A stretch of DNA of 59,426 bases from Gammaproteobacteria bacterium (GCA_028293745.1 JAQGOF010000189.1:1-59426), one strand, 5' to 3'; shown: positions 32,655 to 43,141, numbered from the stretch's first letter. Notes: generated by a model from the sequence alone, not told the origin. Translations and numbers: made by a program.

Positions 32655-34063
32655 CTCAAGCTCCGGGCGTGATCAGCCAACACCAGCGAGACGCAGGCTG
32701 TCAGCTTCTTCGCGTACTCCACATGCAGGAATTCGTTCGGGCCATGTGCGTTTGAATGGGGCCCCAGCACTCCGGTGATGAAGAACTGCGTCTGCGGGAA
32801 TTTCGCGCCCAGCATGGCCATGAAGGGGATCGAGCCGCCACAGCCGAGGTGAATGGCATCCTTGCCGTAGATCTGGCGGGAGGCGCGCGTGATGGACTCA
32901 TCCAGCCAGGGGGCCAGTGGGGGTGCGTTCCAGCCTGCCGCGGCTGAAGAGTTCTCGAAACCAACCTGGGCGCCGTACGGCGGATCGCGCTCCAACGTTT
33001 CCTTGACGGCTCTGGCCGCAACTGCCGCATCCGTTGTCGGCGCGAGGCGCAGCGACAGTTTGAACACGAGCTCCGGTAACAGCACGTTGCCAGCGGACGC
33101 AACCGCCGGCAGGCCATCAGCGCCCGTAACAGCAACAGTTGCGCGCCAACTACTGTTGATCAGCAGCTCCACGGGATCGTTGGACACGGGCCGCACACCG
33201 CTTGCGAACGGGAGTTTTCCCGCGACGGTTGAGCCCAGGACCTTCGCTGCAGCGGTAATCTGCGCCCGGCGGTCCTTGGGTATCGTAGCTTGCAGCTCAT
33301 CGATCAGGACGTCGCCCGTAACTGCATTCTCCAGGCGCGCCATGAGTTGTTCGACAATGCGGAACGGCGTGGGCGCAATCCCGGTGGCCATCCCCGAGTG
33401 CACGCCCTCATTCAGTACGCGTACGCGAAGGTTGCCTGTGAGATTTCCCCGCAGAGATGTCGTGCACCAGACCTGCTCGTAGTTGCCGCATTCCGCATCG
33501 AGGCAGATCACGAGCGAGGGCTCTGCAATCTCATCGCCAAGCGCATCCAGGTGGGCGGGCAGATCAACGCTGCCACTTTCCTCGCAAGCTTCGATGAGCA
33601 GTACACAGCGCGCCAGGGGCACTTTCTGAGCCTTGAGGGCCGCGATTGCGGTCAGCGAGCTGAATACCGCGTAGCCGTCATCTGCACCTCCGCGGCCGTA
33701 AAGCTTGCCATCACGCATGACAGGCTCCCAGGGACCCAGGCCCGGCAACCAGCCCGTGAACTCAGGTTGTTTGTCCAGGTGTCCATACAGGAGGACGCAG
33801 CCGGGCAGCTCGCCGGGCACGTCAACAAACAGCAGAGGTGTCTTGCCCGGCAGGCGGCGCACTTGCACCCGCATCCCGTCGAGCGGCTGGGCGCGGCACC
33901 ACTCGGCCATGAGAGTGATGGCGGCCTCCATGTGCCCATTGCGTTCCCACTGTGCGTCGAACAGGGGGGATTTGTTCGGAATCCGAATGTACGCGCTGAG
34001 CCGCTCGACAATGGAGCCGTCCCAGACCTTACCGATTGCTGCTGTCAAGAGATCAAGTTTCAT
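32651..34063 (-). CDS. M20-family metallopeptidase (dipeptidase-like)
   Basis: The 470-residue protein has M20 zinc-site motifs in order: YGHLDKQPE (His, with Asp two residues on), GRGGADDGYA (bridging Asp), IEACEESGS (catalytic Glu and ligand Glu), CLDAECGN (Asp) and GPHSNAHGPNEF (His). A dimerisation domain lies between about residues 210 and 380. Cytosolic location is expected as no signal peptide is visible. Closest to the CNDP/carnosinase-like dipeptidases; the precise peptide substrate is unknown. TTG at 34066 precedes the ATG chosen here. Confidence 0.9.
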   Translation of the reverse strand: MKLDLLTAAIGKVWDGSIVERLSAYIRIPNKSPLFDAQWERNGHMEAAITLMAEWCRAQPLDGMRVQVRRLPGKTPLLFVDVPGELPGCVLLYGHLDKQPEFTGWLPGLGPWEPVMRDGKLYGRGGADDGYAVFSSLTAIAALKAQKVPLARCVLLIEACEESGSVDLPAHLDALGDEIAEPSLVICLDAECGNYEQVWCTTSLRGNLTGNLRVRVLNEGVHSGMATGIAPTPFRIVEQLMARLENAVTGDVLIDELQATIPKDRRAQITAAAKVLGSTVAGKLPFASGVRPVSNDPVELLINSSWRATVAVTGADGLPAVASAGNVLLPELVFKLSLRLAPTTDAAVAARAVKETLERDPPYGAQVGFENSSAAAGWNAPPLAPWLDESITRASRQIYGKDAIHLGCGGSIPFMAMLGAKFPQTQFFITGVLGPHSNAHGPNEFLHVEYAKKLTACVSLVLADHARSLS

Positions 34064-34095
34064 CAATTAAGTATAGGAACCAGTTCCAGTAAAGA

Positions 34096-34911
34096 CTAGC
34101 CTGCGACGGGCGCCGCAGGGAGCCCGAACAGCCGGCGCGTCGCCTCAGAGCTGCTGCGCGCAAGCTCTTCGACCGACGTACCGCGAGCCCGCGCAACAGT
34201 CGCCGCGATATGTGGTAGATATGCCGGCTCGTTCCGCCGCGACTCGGGCTTCGAGGGCAGGTCGCGCGGCAGCAGGTAGGGGCCGTCGGTCTCGAGCAGC
34301 AATCGATCGGCTGGAATCTCGCTCATGAGCGGCAGCAGATGCGAGCCACGCCGCTCGTCGCAGATCCAGCCCGTGATGCCAATGGCCAGATCCATGTGCA
34401 GGCAGGCCATGAGTTCCTCGCGAGACCCGGTAAAACAGTGAGCAACACCGCCGGCCAGTCCGCTGCGGTGCTCGCGCAGAATGGCGACGAAGTCAGCGTG
34501 TGCATCGCGCTGGTGAAGAAATACTGGCTTGCCGATGACGGCGGCGAGCTCCAGCTGGCGATGGAACGCCTTCTGTTGAGCGGCGCGCGGCGAGAGGTCG
34601 CGGTAATAATCGAGTCCGCATTCACCCACCGCGACCACTTGCGGCAACGCTGCGAGTTGACGCAGCTCCGCCAACAATTCATCGCTGAGCTCGCGCGCAT
34701 AGTGCGGATGAACGCCTGCCGTGGCGAACAGGCGGCCGAAGTGGCCCTGTGCCATTGCAATCGCCTGGCGCGTGCTGGAACCGGTGCTGCCGGTTACTAT
34801 CATCTGGACGACGCCGGCCTGCGCCGCGCGTGCAATCACAGCGTCACGATCGCTATTGAAGCTGTCGTGAGCGAGATTGATGCCGATATCGATCAGGGAA
34901 CTGGCTATCAT
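34096..34911 (-). CDS. tatD: TatD-family metal-dependent hydrolase
   Basis: The 271-residue protein resembles E. coli TatD itself. It starts DIGINLAHDSFNSDRDAV rather than the DxHxH of most family members, then shows TAGVHPHYA, GECGLDYYRDLSPRAAQQ, FLHQRDAH, HCFTGSREE and ETDGPYLLPRDL. TatD enzymes are 3'-5' exonucleases or D-aminoacyl-type hydrolases of cytosolic quality control. Its ATG at 34911 is two bases from a possible GTG start of the divergent gene. Confidence 0.93.
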   Translation of the reverse strand: MIASSLIDIGINLAHDSFNSDRDAVIARAAQAGVVQMIVTGSTGSSTRQAIAMAQGHFGRLFATAGVHPHYARELSDELLAELRQLAALPQVVAVGECGLDYYRDLSPRAAQQKAFHRQLELAAVIGKPVFLHQRDAHADFVAILREHRSGLAGGVAHCFTGSREELMACLHMDLAIGITGWICDERRGSHLLPLMSEIPADRLLLETDGPYLLPRDLPSKPESRRNEPAYLPHIAATVARARGTSVEELARSSSEATRRLFGLPAAPVAG

Positions 34912-34946
34912 GCGTGAAGGACATTCTACAGAGCGCCAAGCGACCG

Positions 34947-35702
34947 ATGCTCTCTAAAGGCTCATGTCTGGCTCGGGGTCTGGCCATTGGACTGGCTTTG
35001 CTGCCGCTGGGAACCCGGGGCGCGGAGGCGAACTGGCTCGACGTCGAAAGCCGGATCCAGTATGGCTATTACACCGAAGATCCCCGCTCACTTGCGGGCG
35101 TCATGGAGTTGCTCGCGCCCTCGGATAGCGAGAGCGCTTCCAGGAGCTATTACGCCGGCCTTGCCAACTACCGGTTGACGCAGTTGCTGGTGCCGCGAGA
35201 CAGGAGCCGTGCCAAGGAGACCGCCGCAGCGTGCGTGAACAGCCTCGACCGCGCTTTGAAGGTCCAGAAGGACTTTGCCGATGCGCTCGCCCTGCAGTCC
35301 GCGTGTCTGGACGTGTTGGCCGCCCTGGAAACCTGGCGGACGCCGTTCGCCGCCTCCAAGAGCGGAGCGCAGATCGAGAAGGCACGCCACCTGGCACCCA
35401 GGAACCCACGGGTTCTGCTACTGGATGCAGTGGCAGTGTATGACCGGCCCAAGGGTTCCGCCGCCCAGAAGGAGCGCGCCTTGAGCGGCTTCAAGAGTGC
35501 CACCGCGGCATTCGAGGCCGAGCGGCGGGAAACAGAGCATGCTCCCGGTTGGGGAGCGGCCGAGGCCTACGTCTATCTGGGCCGGTGTTACCTCGATCGG
35601 GGCGCAACGCTGGCGGCGCGCGATGCGCTGGAACGTGCCCTGCTCATTGCGCCGGAATTTGCCGAGGCGCGGCGGTTGATGGCAAAGATCACTACCGGTT
35701 GA
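34947..35702 (+). CDS. Exported TPR-like protein upstream of an ABC exporter
   Basis: Start at the ATG at 34947 gives 251 residues with a clear signal peptide (LARGLAIGLALLPLGTRGAEA). The mature part is helical with TPR-like pairs, seen best near the C-terminus (AYVYLGRCYLDRGATLAARD, ALERALLIAPEFAEARRLMA). An in-frame GTG at 34914 would add 11 residues and nearly abut the divergent tatD start. It lies 12 bp before the membrane-fusion gene, so it may be a periplasmic scaffold for that exporter. Function unknown. Confidence 0.8.
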   Translation: MLSKGSCLARGLAIGLALLPLGTRGAEANWLDVESRIQYGYYTEDPRSLAGVMELLAPSDSESASRSYYAGLANYRLTQLLVPRDRSRAKETAAACVNSLDRALKVQKDFADALALQSACLDVLAALETWRTPFAASKSGAQIEKARHLAPRNPRVLLLDAVAVYDRPKGSAAQKERALSGFKSATAAFEAERRETEHAPGWGAAEAYVYLGRCYLDRGATLAARDALERALLIAPEFAEARRLMAKITTG

Positions 35703-35714
35703 GGCTCAAAGACT

Positions 35715-36989
35715 TTGGCTATTCCGCAACCCAACACTCCGCCGCCGGCCGCTCCGGACAAGGGCGCGTTGCTGCACCAATTGCGAATCGACCGCGGACT
35801 GCGTGAGGAGACCGCGGAAGTGCGGCGCTGGCCGTGGGTCGTGGGCGGCGCGCTCCTGCTCGTTCTGATTGGCGCCGGGCTGTGGCTCATGAAATCCGGC
35901 CACACGGCCGTCGCCGTGCACACCGCGATGGCGCAGCCCATGACGAGCGGAGGACCTTCCACGTCGGTGCTGGATGCGACAGGTTATGTCACCGCGCGCC
36001 GGCAGGCCACCGTATCGGCGCAGATCACCGGCAAGTTGAGCGAGGTATTGATCGAGGAAGGCGATCATGTGCAGGCGGGGCAGGTGTTAGGTCGCCTGGA
36101 CGATACTTCCCAGAGAGCGGCACTCGCGCAAGCGGAAGCTCAGTTTCACTCCGCACAGGCGCTGCTCGTGCAATTTCAGGCGCAGTTGGCGCAGGACCAG
36201 CGCGACGTCAAGCGGGCCGAAGATCTCGTCCAGCGCAAGCTCGTCTCGGAGCAGGCAGTCGAACAGGCGCGCACCCTCGTTGATACCCAGGGCGCGATGC
36301 TCGAGCAACAGCGCAAGCAGATCGATGTGGCTGCGGCCAACGTCAGGTCGGCCCAGGTACAACTCGACTACTGCACCGTGCGCTCGCCGTTCGCCGGCGT
36401 AGTGATCGCAAAGGCGGCGCAGGTTGGGGAAATCGTCTCGCCGCTTTCTGCCGGCGGCGGCTTCACGCGCACGGGTATCGGCACGCTGGTGGACATGGAA
36501 TCACTCGAGATCGAGGTGGATGTCAACGAGGCGTACATCAACCGGGTGCTGCCCAAGCAGCCGGTGGCCTCCGTGTTGAATGCATACCCCGACTGGAAGA
36601 TTCCGTCACACGTTATTGCTATCATCCCGACGGCAGACCGCGCCAAGGCAACGGTGAAAGTCCGGATTGGACTCGATCTCAAGGACGACCGGATCGTCCC
36701 TGACATGGGCGTGCGCGTCTCGTTCCTCGAGGAGCAGAAGCCGGTCGAGCAGGACTCGCGTCCACCCCGCGGCGTACTGGTGCCCACGGCGGCATTGCGC
36801 AAGGAAGGCGACAAAGACGTCCTGCTTGTCGTGAAGGACGGCAAGGCACGGCGCCGCACGGTCACACTGGGCGGCAGTTTCGGCAATTCGCGCCAGGTCG
36901 AGTCCGGGGTGAGTCCGGGCGAGGCCGTAATCGTCGATGCGCCGGCCGAACTCAAGGATGATGCGGCGGTCAGCGCCGCCAGTCCCTAA
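35715..36989 (+). CDS. Periplasmic adaptor (membrane-fusion) protein of a MacA/HlyD type exporter
   Basis: The 424-residue protein has a membrane anchor at about residues 40-60 (VVGGALLLVLIGAGLWLMK). It is followed by lipoyl-type halves (VSAQITGKLSEVLIEEGDHVQAG and SPFAGVVIAKAAQVGEIVSP), a long coiled coil between them, and a beta-barrel domain. Such adaptors link an inner-membrane ABC pump to an outer-membrane channel. It starts with TTG, 12 bp after the TPR gene. The ATPase and two permease genes follow. No TolC-like gene is present in the window. Confidence 0.9.
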   Translation: MAIPQPNTPPPAAPDKGALLHQLRIDRGLREETAEVRRWPWVVGGALLLVLIGAGLWLMKSGHTAVAVHTAMAQPMTSGGPSTSVLDATGYVTARRQATVSAQITGKLSEVLIEEGDHVQAGQVLGRLDDTSQRAALAQAEAQFHSAQALLVQFQAQLAQDQRDVKRAEDLVQRKLVSEQAVEQARTLVDTQGAMLEQQRKQIDVAAANVRSAQVQLDYCTVRSPFAGVVIAKAAQVGEIVSPLSAGGGFTRTGIGTLVDMESLEIEVDVNEAYINRVLPKQPVASVLNAYPDWKIPSHVIAIIPTADRAKATVKVRIGLDLKDDRIVPDMGVRVSFLEEQKPVEQDSRPPRGVLVPTAALRKEGDKDVLLVVKDGKARRRTVTLGGSFGNSRQVESGVSPGEAVIVDAPAELKDDAAVSAASP

Positions 36990-37017
36990 CTTTTTTATCT
37001 CGCAGTTGAGGCAAGCC

Positions 37018-37707
37018 ATGTCCGAGTCCATGGTTCAGATACGGAGCGTCACAAAGATATATGAGCGGGGCAAACAGAAGGTCGAGGTGTTGCACGGACT
37101 GAGTCTCGAGATCCCCAAGGGAGACTTCGTCGCGCTCATGGGGCCGTCGGGCTCGGGCAAGACCACACTGCTCAATCTCATCGGCGGCCTCGACCAGCCT
37201 ACCTCGGGCGAGATCAGCGTCGGCGGGCACCGCATCGACCAACTCTCGAGCGGCCAGCTTGCGAACTGGCGCGCGCACAACGTCGGCTTCGTGTTTCAGT
37301 TCTACAACCTGATGCCCGTGCTGACCGCGGAAGGGAATGTCGAATTGCCGCTATTGTTGACGCGCTTGCCGGCAGCCCAGCGCAAGAAGAATGTCGCCGT
37401 CGCTCTGCAGGTGGTGGGTCTGTCCGACCGTGCGCGTCACAAGCCGAGGGAGCTCTCGGGCGGCCAGGAGCAGCGTGTCGCGATCGCACGCGCGCTCGTA
37501 TCCGATCCGCAGCTGCTGGTCTGCGATGAGCCCACAGGCGACCTCGACCGCAAGACGGCCGATGAGATCCTGGGGCTGCTGCAGGTGTTGAATCGCGAGC
37601 ACGGCAAGACCATCGTGATGGTCACCCACGATCCGAAGGCCGCCGAGTTTGCCCGGCGCACCCTGCACCTGGAAAAGGGCCAGCTCCTCGAGCAGGTCGC
37701 GGCGTGA
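37018..37707 (+). CDS. ABC transporter ATPase, MacB/LolD-like
   Basis: The 229-residue protein has Walker A GPSGSGKTTLLNLIGG, Q-loop VFQFYNLMPVLTAEGNV, signature LSGGQEQRVAIARAL and Walker B LLVCDEPTGDLD, with the switch His in VTHDPKAA. This is the LolD/MacB-type ATPase that works with FtsX-type permeases as a mechanotransmission system. The ATG at 37018 follows a GAGG stretch; the frame extends into the adaptor gene but not as coding sequence. Unlike MacB, the ATPase is separate from the permease. Confidence 0.93.
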   Translation: MSESMVQIRSVTKIYERGKQKVEVLHGLSLEIPKGDFVALMGPSGSGKTTLLNLIGGLDQPTSGEISVGGHRIDQLSSGQLANWRAHNVGFVFQFYNLMPVLTAEGNVELPLLLTRLPAAQRKKNVAVALQVVGLSDRARHKPRELSGGQEQRVAIARALVSDPQLLVCDEPTGDLDRKTADEILGLLQVLNREHGKTIVMVTHDPKAAEFARRTLHLEKGQLLEQVAA

Positions 37708-37717
37708 GATCCCTGCC

Positions 37718-38875
37718 ATGACCAAGACCGGTTTCGTCGTTGCGAACCTGTTCCGCAAGAAGACCCGCACCATCCTCACCATCCTGTCGGTGATCATGGC
37801 ATTCCTGCTCTTCGGGCTGCTGCAGTCGCTGAATTCCATCTTCAGCTCGGGTGCCGATTTCATCGGCGCGACCCGCCTCGTGACGCAGGCCCGGGTGTCA
37901 TTCACTCAGCCCCTGCCGCTCAGCATGGTCCCCAAGCTCGAAACCGTGCCAGGGGTGGCGCGCGTCGCCTACTCGCAGTGGTTCGGCGGCGTCTGGCAGG
38001 AAAACACCCAGGTGTTTACGTTCGCGGTCGATCCGCAGCGCTATCACGACGTGTACGCGGAGTGGGTCATGCCGGAGGAACAGTGGAAGGCATTCGCGAA
38101 CACCCGCACGGCGATGGTGGCCGGCAAGCTGGTCGCTGACAAATACGGCTGGAAGGTCGGCCAGAAAATCCCGCTGTCCTCGAACATCTATCCGCAGAAG
38201 AACGGCAGCAAGTCCTGGGCGTTCGACCTGGTAGGCATCTATGACGGCAGCGACGAGAATTGGAAGAAGCAGACCAACGCGGTGTTCATCAATCACGACT
38301 ACTTCGACGAAGCGAACCAGTTCGGCAAGGGCCGCGCCAATTTCTACTTCCTCAAGCTCGCCAGCGGCGCCGATGCGGCCGCGGTTACGAGGACGGTCGA
38401 CGGCATGTTCGAGAATTCCCCGGACGAGACCAAAACGCAGACCGAGAAGGATTTCAATCTCAGCTTCGTCAAGCAGATCGGCGACATCGGCCTGATCGTG
38501 CGGTGGATATTGTTCGCGGTGTTCTTCACTCTGCTGCTCGTCGTGGGTAATACGATGGCGCAGAGCGTTCGCGAGCGGGTGCCGGAGCTGGCGGTTCTGA
38601 AGACGCTCGGGTTCTCTGACGGAAGCGTGCTGGGCTTCGTTCTCGCGGAGGCCGTTGCGCTGTGCCTGGTCGGCGGTGTGGTCGGACTGGCGTTGGCGAC
38701 CCTGCTCGGCGCCATGGTTGAGAAGGGCACGGGTGGTCAGTTCCAGCTCAACGTCAACGGGCTCATCTGGGCGATCGGGATTGTCACGATTCTCGCCATG
38801 AGCATGGCAGTCGGCCTGCTACCCGCGTTGCGGGCCCGGCGGCTGAAGATCGTGGATGCGCTGGCGGGGCGCTAG
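37718..38875 (+). CDS. FtsX/MacB-type ABC permease, first copy
   Basis: The 385-residue membrane protein has an N-terminal span (ILTILSVIMAFLLFGLLQSL), a periplasmic core of about 230 residues, and three C-terminal spans with the FtsX domain (RERVPELAVLKTLGFSDGSV near residue 295 and LLPALRARRLKIVDALAGR at the end). It pairs with the upstream ATPase gene, 10 bp away. A second, different permease follows 42 bp later, so the pump is probably a heterodimer. Cargo unknown. Confidence 0.92.
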   Translation: MTKTGFVVANLFRKKTRTILTILSVIMAFLLFGLLQSLNSIFSSGADFIGATRLVTQARVSFTQPLPLSMVPKLETVPGVARVAYSQWFGGVWQENTQVFTFAVDPQRYHDVYAEWVMPEEQWKAFANTRTAMVAGKLVADKYGWKVGQKIPLSSNIYPQKNGSKSWAFDLVGIYDGSDENWKKQTNAVFINHDYFDEANQFGKGRANFYFLKLASGADAAAVTRTVDGMFENSPDETKTQTEKDFNLSFVKQIGDIGLIVRWILFAVFFTLLLVVGNTMAQSVRERVPELAVLKTLGFSDGSVLGFVLAEAVALCLVGGVVGLALATLLGAMVEKGTGGQFQLNVNGLIWAIGIVTILAMSMAVGLLPALRARRLKIVDALAGR

Positions 38876-38917
38876 CCAAAGTATCAGGCAACGGGAAGAG
38901 GGGACTCGGAAGACACC

Positions 38918-40096
38918 ATGCTGCGCCAGACAATCGCCGTCACGGGCATCAACGTGAAAAGCATCCCGGAGCGCTGGGCGCCATCGCTCGTAATTGTCAT
39001 CGGCCTCGCTGGCGTGGTGGCGGTGTTTACCGCCTTGCTGGCGATGGCGACAGGCTTCGAGAGCACCCTCAGGTCCACGGGTCGCGCGGACGTGGGTGTC
39101 GTCATGCGTGGCGGGTCGGAGACAGAGCTCAACTCGGGATTGGATCGGGAATCGACCGACCTGATCAAGCAGGCAAAGGGTGTGCGCATCGGTGCCAACG
39201 GCAGGCCGGTGGCATCCGGCGAAATGACGATCATTGCGGAGCTGCTGCGTGCGGGCAGCCTCAAGGATGCCTCCAACATCACGCTGCGAGGGGTCGATCC
39301 GGAGGCCTTCGCCCTGCGCCCGCAGCTCAAGATCGTGGAGGGCCGCAACTTCACGCCCGGACTGCGTGAGCTGATCGTCGGGCGCGGCGTGACGCGTCAA
39401 TTCGCGGGCGCTGGGCTGGGAAAGGCCGTCCGCATGCGCGGCTCCGACTGGGCGGTGGTGGGTATATTCGAATCGGGGGATGCCAACGAGAGTGAGCTGT
39501 GGACTGACATCAATGTTGCCCGTACCACATTCGGGCGTACTGGCGCCAACTCCGTACGGGTGGCTCTCGATGGGCCGGATGGCTTCGACAAGGTCAAAGC
39601 GTCATTGACGGGTGATCCGCGTCTCACGGTCGATGTGGTACGCGAGGTGGACTACTTCAGCGGCCAGACCAAGCAATTTCGTAAGACTATCGGTGTGTTG
39701 GCGGGCGTGGTCACGATCATCATGGCGCTCGGGGCCGTATTCGCCGCTCTGAACAGCATGTACGCCGCGGTGGCGACGCGCAGCAAGGAGATTGCGACTC
39801 TGCGCGCGATCGGATTCGGCGGCCTGCCGGTGTTGCTGTCGGTGATGATAGAGGCATTGTTGCTCGCGCTTGCGGGCGGGTTGCTGGGAGCGATGATTGC
39901 CTACGTGTTGTTCAACAACCTGTCGGTCTCGACGCTAGGCCAGAACTTCACGCAGGTGGTGTTCAACTTCAAGGTGACTCCCGAGCTGGTCACGCGGGGG
40001 CTGATCATTTCGATCGTCATCGGCATGATCGGCGGGCTGCTGCCGGCGATTCGGGCCGCGCGCCTGCCTGTGACGACGGGTCTGCGGGAGCTTTAG
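38918..40096 (+). CDS. FtsX/MacB-type ABC permease, second copy
   Basis: The 392-residue product has the same layout as its neighbour: one N-terminal span (LVIVIGLAGVVAVFTALLAMATGF), a periplasmic domain, and a C-terminal FtsX domain (TRSKEIATLRAIGFGGLPVL and GLLPAIRAARLPVTTGLREL). Sequence identity to the first permease is low by eye, so the two have long-separate roles in one complex. The stop overlaps the convergent threonine aldolase gene by 4 bp. Confidence 0.92.
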   Translation: MLRQTIAVTGINVKSIPERWAPSLVIVIGLAGVVAVFTALLAMATGFESTLRSTGRADVGVVMRGGSETELNSGLDRESTDLIKQAKGVRIGANGRPVASGEMTIIAELLRAGSLKDASNITLRGVDPEAFALRPQLKIVEGRNFTPGLRELIVGRGVTRQFAGAGLGKAVRMRGSDWAVVGIFESGDANESELWTDINVARTTFGRTGANSVRVALDGPDGFDKVKASLTGDPRLTVDVVREVDYFSGQTKQFRKTIGVLAGVVTIIMALGAVFAALNSMYAAVATRSKEIATLRAIGFGGLPVLLSVMIEALLLALAGGLLGAMIAYVLFNNLSVSTLGQNFTQVVFNFKVTPELVTRGLIISIVIGMIGGLLPAIRAARLPVTTGLREL

Positions 40097-41100
40097 GCCA
40101 GGGCGCCGGCGAGAGCAGTGACGTCCTGCTCGCGCTGGTCCCACGACATGACGAACCGGGCTTCGCCGCTCGTCTGCGGACCCCAGTCGTAGAATTCGAA
40201 CCCCGCGTTGCGAAGCTGCGCTTTGCGTTCGTCGCCCAAGTGCACAAAAACTTCGTTCGCCTCCACGGGGTGCAGCAGCGCGGTGCCTGCGGCCTGGCCG
40301 ATGCGTCGGGCGAAGTCATTGGCGCGCCGCGCGTTGCGCTGCCAGACACCTGTCTCGACGTAAGCGAGTAGTTGTGCCGCTACGAAGCGTGATTTCGACA
40401 GCAGGTGGCCGGCTCGCTTGCGGCGGAATTCAAAATCGCGCACCAGCTCGAGGTTGAAAAACACGACGGCTTCGGCGGCAAGGGCGCCATTCTTCGTCGC
40501 CCCGAAAGACAGGACATCCACGCCGGCGCGCCAGGTGACATCGCCTGGATGGCAGTCGAGAAAGACACAGGCGTTGGCAAAGCGTGCACCGTCCATGTGC
40601 AACTTCAATCCGCGCTCACGGGCGAGCTTGCTGATGGCGGTAAGCTCGGCAGGCCGGTACGCCGTGCCCAGCTCGGTCGCCTGAGAGAGCGACACAACTG
40701 CAGGCTGTACGGTATGGACGTTGGCCGGATGCTTGTCCACGGCGGCGCGTAGCGTCTCGCAAGTCAACTTGCCGTGCTCTCCTGGCAACGACACTAACTG
40801 CGCTCCCCCCGTAAAGAATTGCGGTGCTCCGCACTCATCGACCCCTATGTGAGCTTCCTCGTGCGCGTAGATCGCGCCCCAGGGCGGGCTCAGGGTTGCG
40901 AGGCTCAATGAATTGGCGGCAGTCCCCGTGGCGAGGGCAAATGCGCGCACTCGTGTGCCGAAGAACTTGCCCAGGACTTCATCCAACCGCTGCGTCCAGG
41001 GATCGTCGCCATACGCGATCGTGTGGCCCTGGTTGGCTTCCGCAATGGCGGCCAGGATTTCGGGTGCGGCCGTGGCCGTGTTGTCGCTATAGAAGCGCAT
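40093..41100 (-). CDS. Low-specificity L-threonine aldolase
   Basis: This PLP enzyme cleaves threonine and allo-threonine to glycine and acetaldehyde. The 335-residue protein starts RFYSDNTATAAPEILAAIAE and has the DSDTVTxP-like N-terminus of the family, the Asp170 of LHMDGARFANA that contacts the PLP ring nitrogen, and the Schiff-base lysine at about 203 (LSFGATKNGALAAEA). The open frame extends upstream into the ABC-2 permease without homology. It lies 20 bp after that permease on the same strand. Beta-hydroxy amino acid substrates other than threonine are possible. Confidence 0.9.
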   Translation of the reverse strand: MRFYSDNTATAAPEILAAIAEANQGHTIAYGDDPWTQRLDEVLGKFFGTRVRAFALATGTAANSLSLATLSPPWGAIYAHEEAHIGVDECGAPQFFTGGAQLVSLPGEHGKLTCETLRAAVDKHPANVHTVQPAVVSLSQATELGTAYRPAELTAISKLARERGLKLHMDGARFANACVFLDCHPGDVTWRAGVDVLSFGATKNGALAAEAVVFFNLELVRDFEFRRKRAGHLLSKSRFVAAQLLAYVETGVWQRNARRANDFARRIGQAAGTALLHPVEANEVFVHLGDERKAQLRNAGFEFYDWGPQTSGEARFVMSWDQREQDVTALAGALA

Positions 41101-41120
41101 CGGGGGTTTCTTCCGAGAAA

Positions 41121-42136
41121 TCAGTCGTATCGCCAGCGGAACGACCAGGCACCTAAGGCCAGGAACGCGACCGCCGTTACGGCCAGGTAGATCAGATGCT
41201 GAGCGATCTGCGCCATGCCCGCGCCGTCGAGCATGATTGCCCGCGCGGCATCCAGTACGTGTGTCAGCGGGAAGATACCGGCAATCCATCTCACCCACGG
41301 TGGCGAGCCTTCCAGGGAGAACCAGATTCCCGACAGCAACATCATGGGCCACGTGAGCAGGTTCAGCAGGCCACCGACCAGCTCTTCGCTGGAGAATCGG
41401 GCTGCAATCGTGAGGCCCAGCGCGACCATCGACAAAGCGCCCAGCACAGCGACCAGCAACAACAGCAGCAGGCTGCCGGCACTGTGGAAGTGGATGATCG
41501 CGCCAATTCCCGCGTACAGCACAGCCGTCACGAACAGGATCAGCGCCAGGCGCGACAGCACCTGTGCGGTGAGAAATTCGAATGCCGTGAGAGGGGTGGC
41601 GTGCAGGCGCTTGAGAAAGCCGCTCTTGCGATACCGCAACACGACATAACCTACGCCGAAGAGGCAACTGAACATCATGTTCATGCCGAGAATGCCTGGA
41701 AACAGGTAGTCCACGTAGCGCACCGCGGCGCCCGTCACGGGCTCGCGTTGCGCACCGGCTGCGGAAGCCAGCAGCAGCTTTTCGGTGATGTAGCCTTTGG
41801 GCGAGTCGGTGTTGACCCAGTAGCGTGGCGTGCCGTGCAGATCCAGGAGCAGATCGATCTGCTGATGGGTCACTTTCTGAATGCCCTCAGCCTGGCTTGC
41901 GATCGGCACGAACTCCACGTACCGCTCGCGCAGGAAAGGGTGCGCCTGTTTGTCGATGCTCGTGGCCAGCACGCCGATCTTGAAGAGGGGACGGTCCTTG
42001 CCGCCAAACATGAAGCCCATGGCGACGACCAGCATGAGCGGCAGCAGCAGCGTAAAGAGCAGCGTGGAGCGGTCGCGTACGAACTCGAGATTGCGCGCAT
42101 GCCAGACGGCCCTGAGACGCTGGGTTACTCCCGCCA

Positions 42137-42140
<4 letters not shown>
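41121..42140 (-). CDS. ABC-2 type transporter permease
   Basis: The 339-residue membrane protein has an N-terminal span (LLFTLLLPLMLVVAMGFMFGG), an extracytoplasmic domain of about 120 residues, and a cluster of five spans towards the C-terminus, with the ABC-2 motif region LLTWPMMLLSGIWFSLEGSP. It starts with GTG overlapping the ATPase stop (GTGA); an ATG follows directly. Together with the upstream ATPase it forms a two-gene exporter of unknown cargo. Confidence 0.9.
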
Positions 42141-43030
<890 letters not shown>

Positions 43031-43086
43031 GCCTCAATTCGATCAGCGGCGCGCGATCCTAGCGGATCGTAGCTTTCGCGTCTGCC

Positions 43087-43113
43087 TTGCGTCCGCATGG
43101 CGACTGGTATGCT
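43087..43113 (+). promoter_or_regulatory. Possible promoter of the YgjP-like gene
   Basis: TTGCGT at 43087-43092 and TATGCT at 43108-43113, the latter preceded by TGG as in an extended -10, are 15 bp apart. This is shorter than ideal. A transcription start near 43120 would favour the ATG at 43142 over the one at 43097. Confidence 0.3.
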
Positions 43114-43141
43114 ATCAGTGCATCATCTGCATGTGCTAGGC

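Noticed and set aside
36963..36996. Intrinsic terminator between the adaptor and ATPase genes
   Set aside because: A GCGGCG/CGCCGC hairpin exists, but the T-run starts 11 bases after the stem and the ATPase gene clearly continues the operon.
40093..41667. 524-codon version of threonine aldolase
   Set aside because: The extra N-terminal part overlaps the ABC-2 permease and has no family resemblance; the ATG at 41100 fits the family length.
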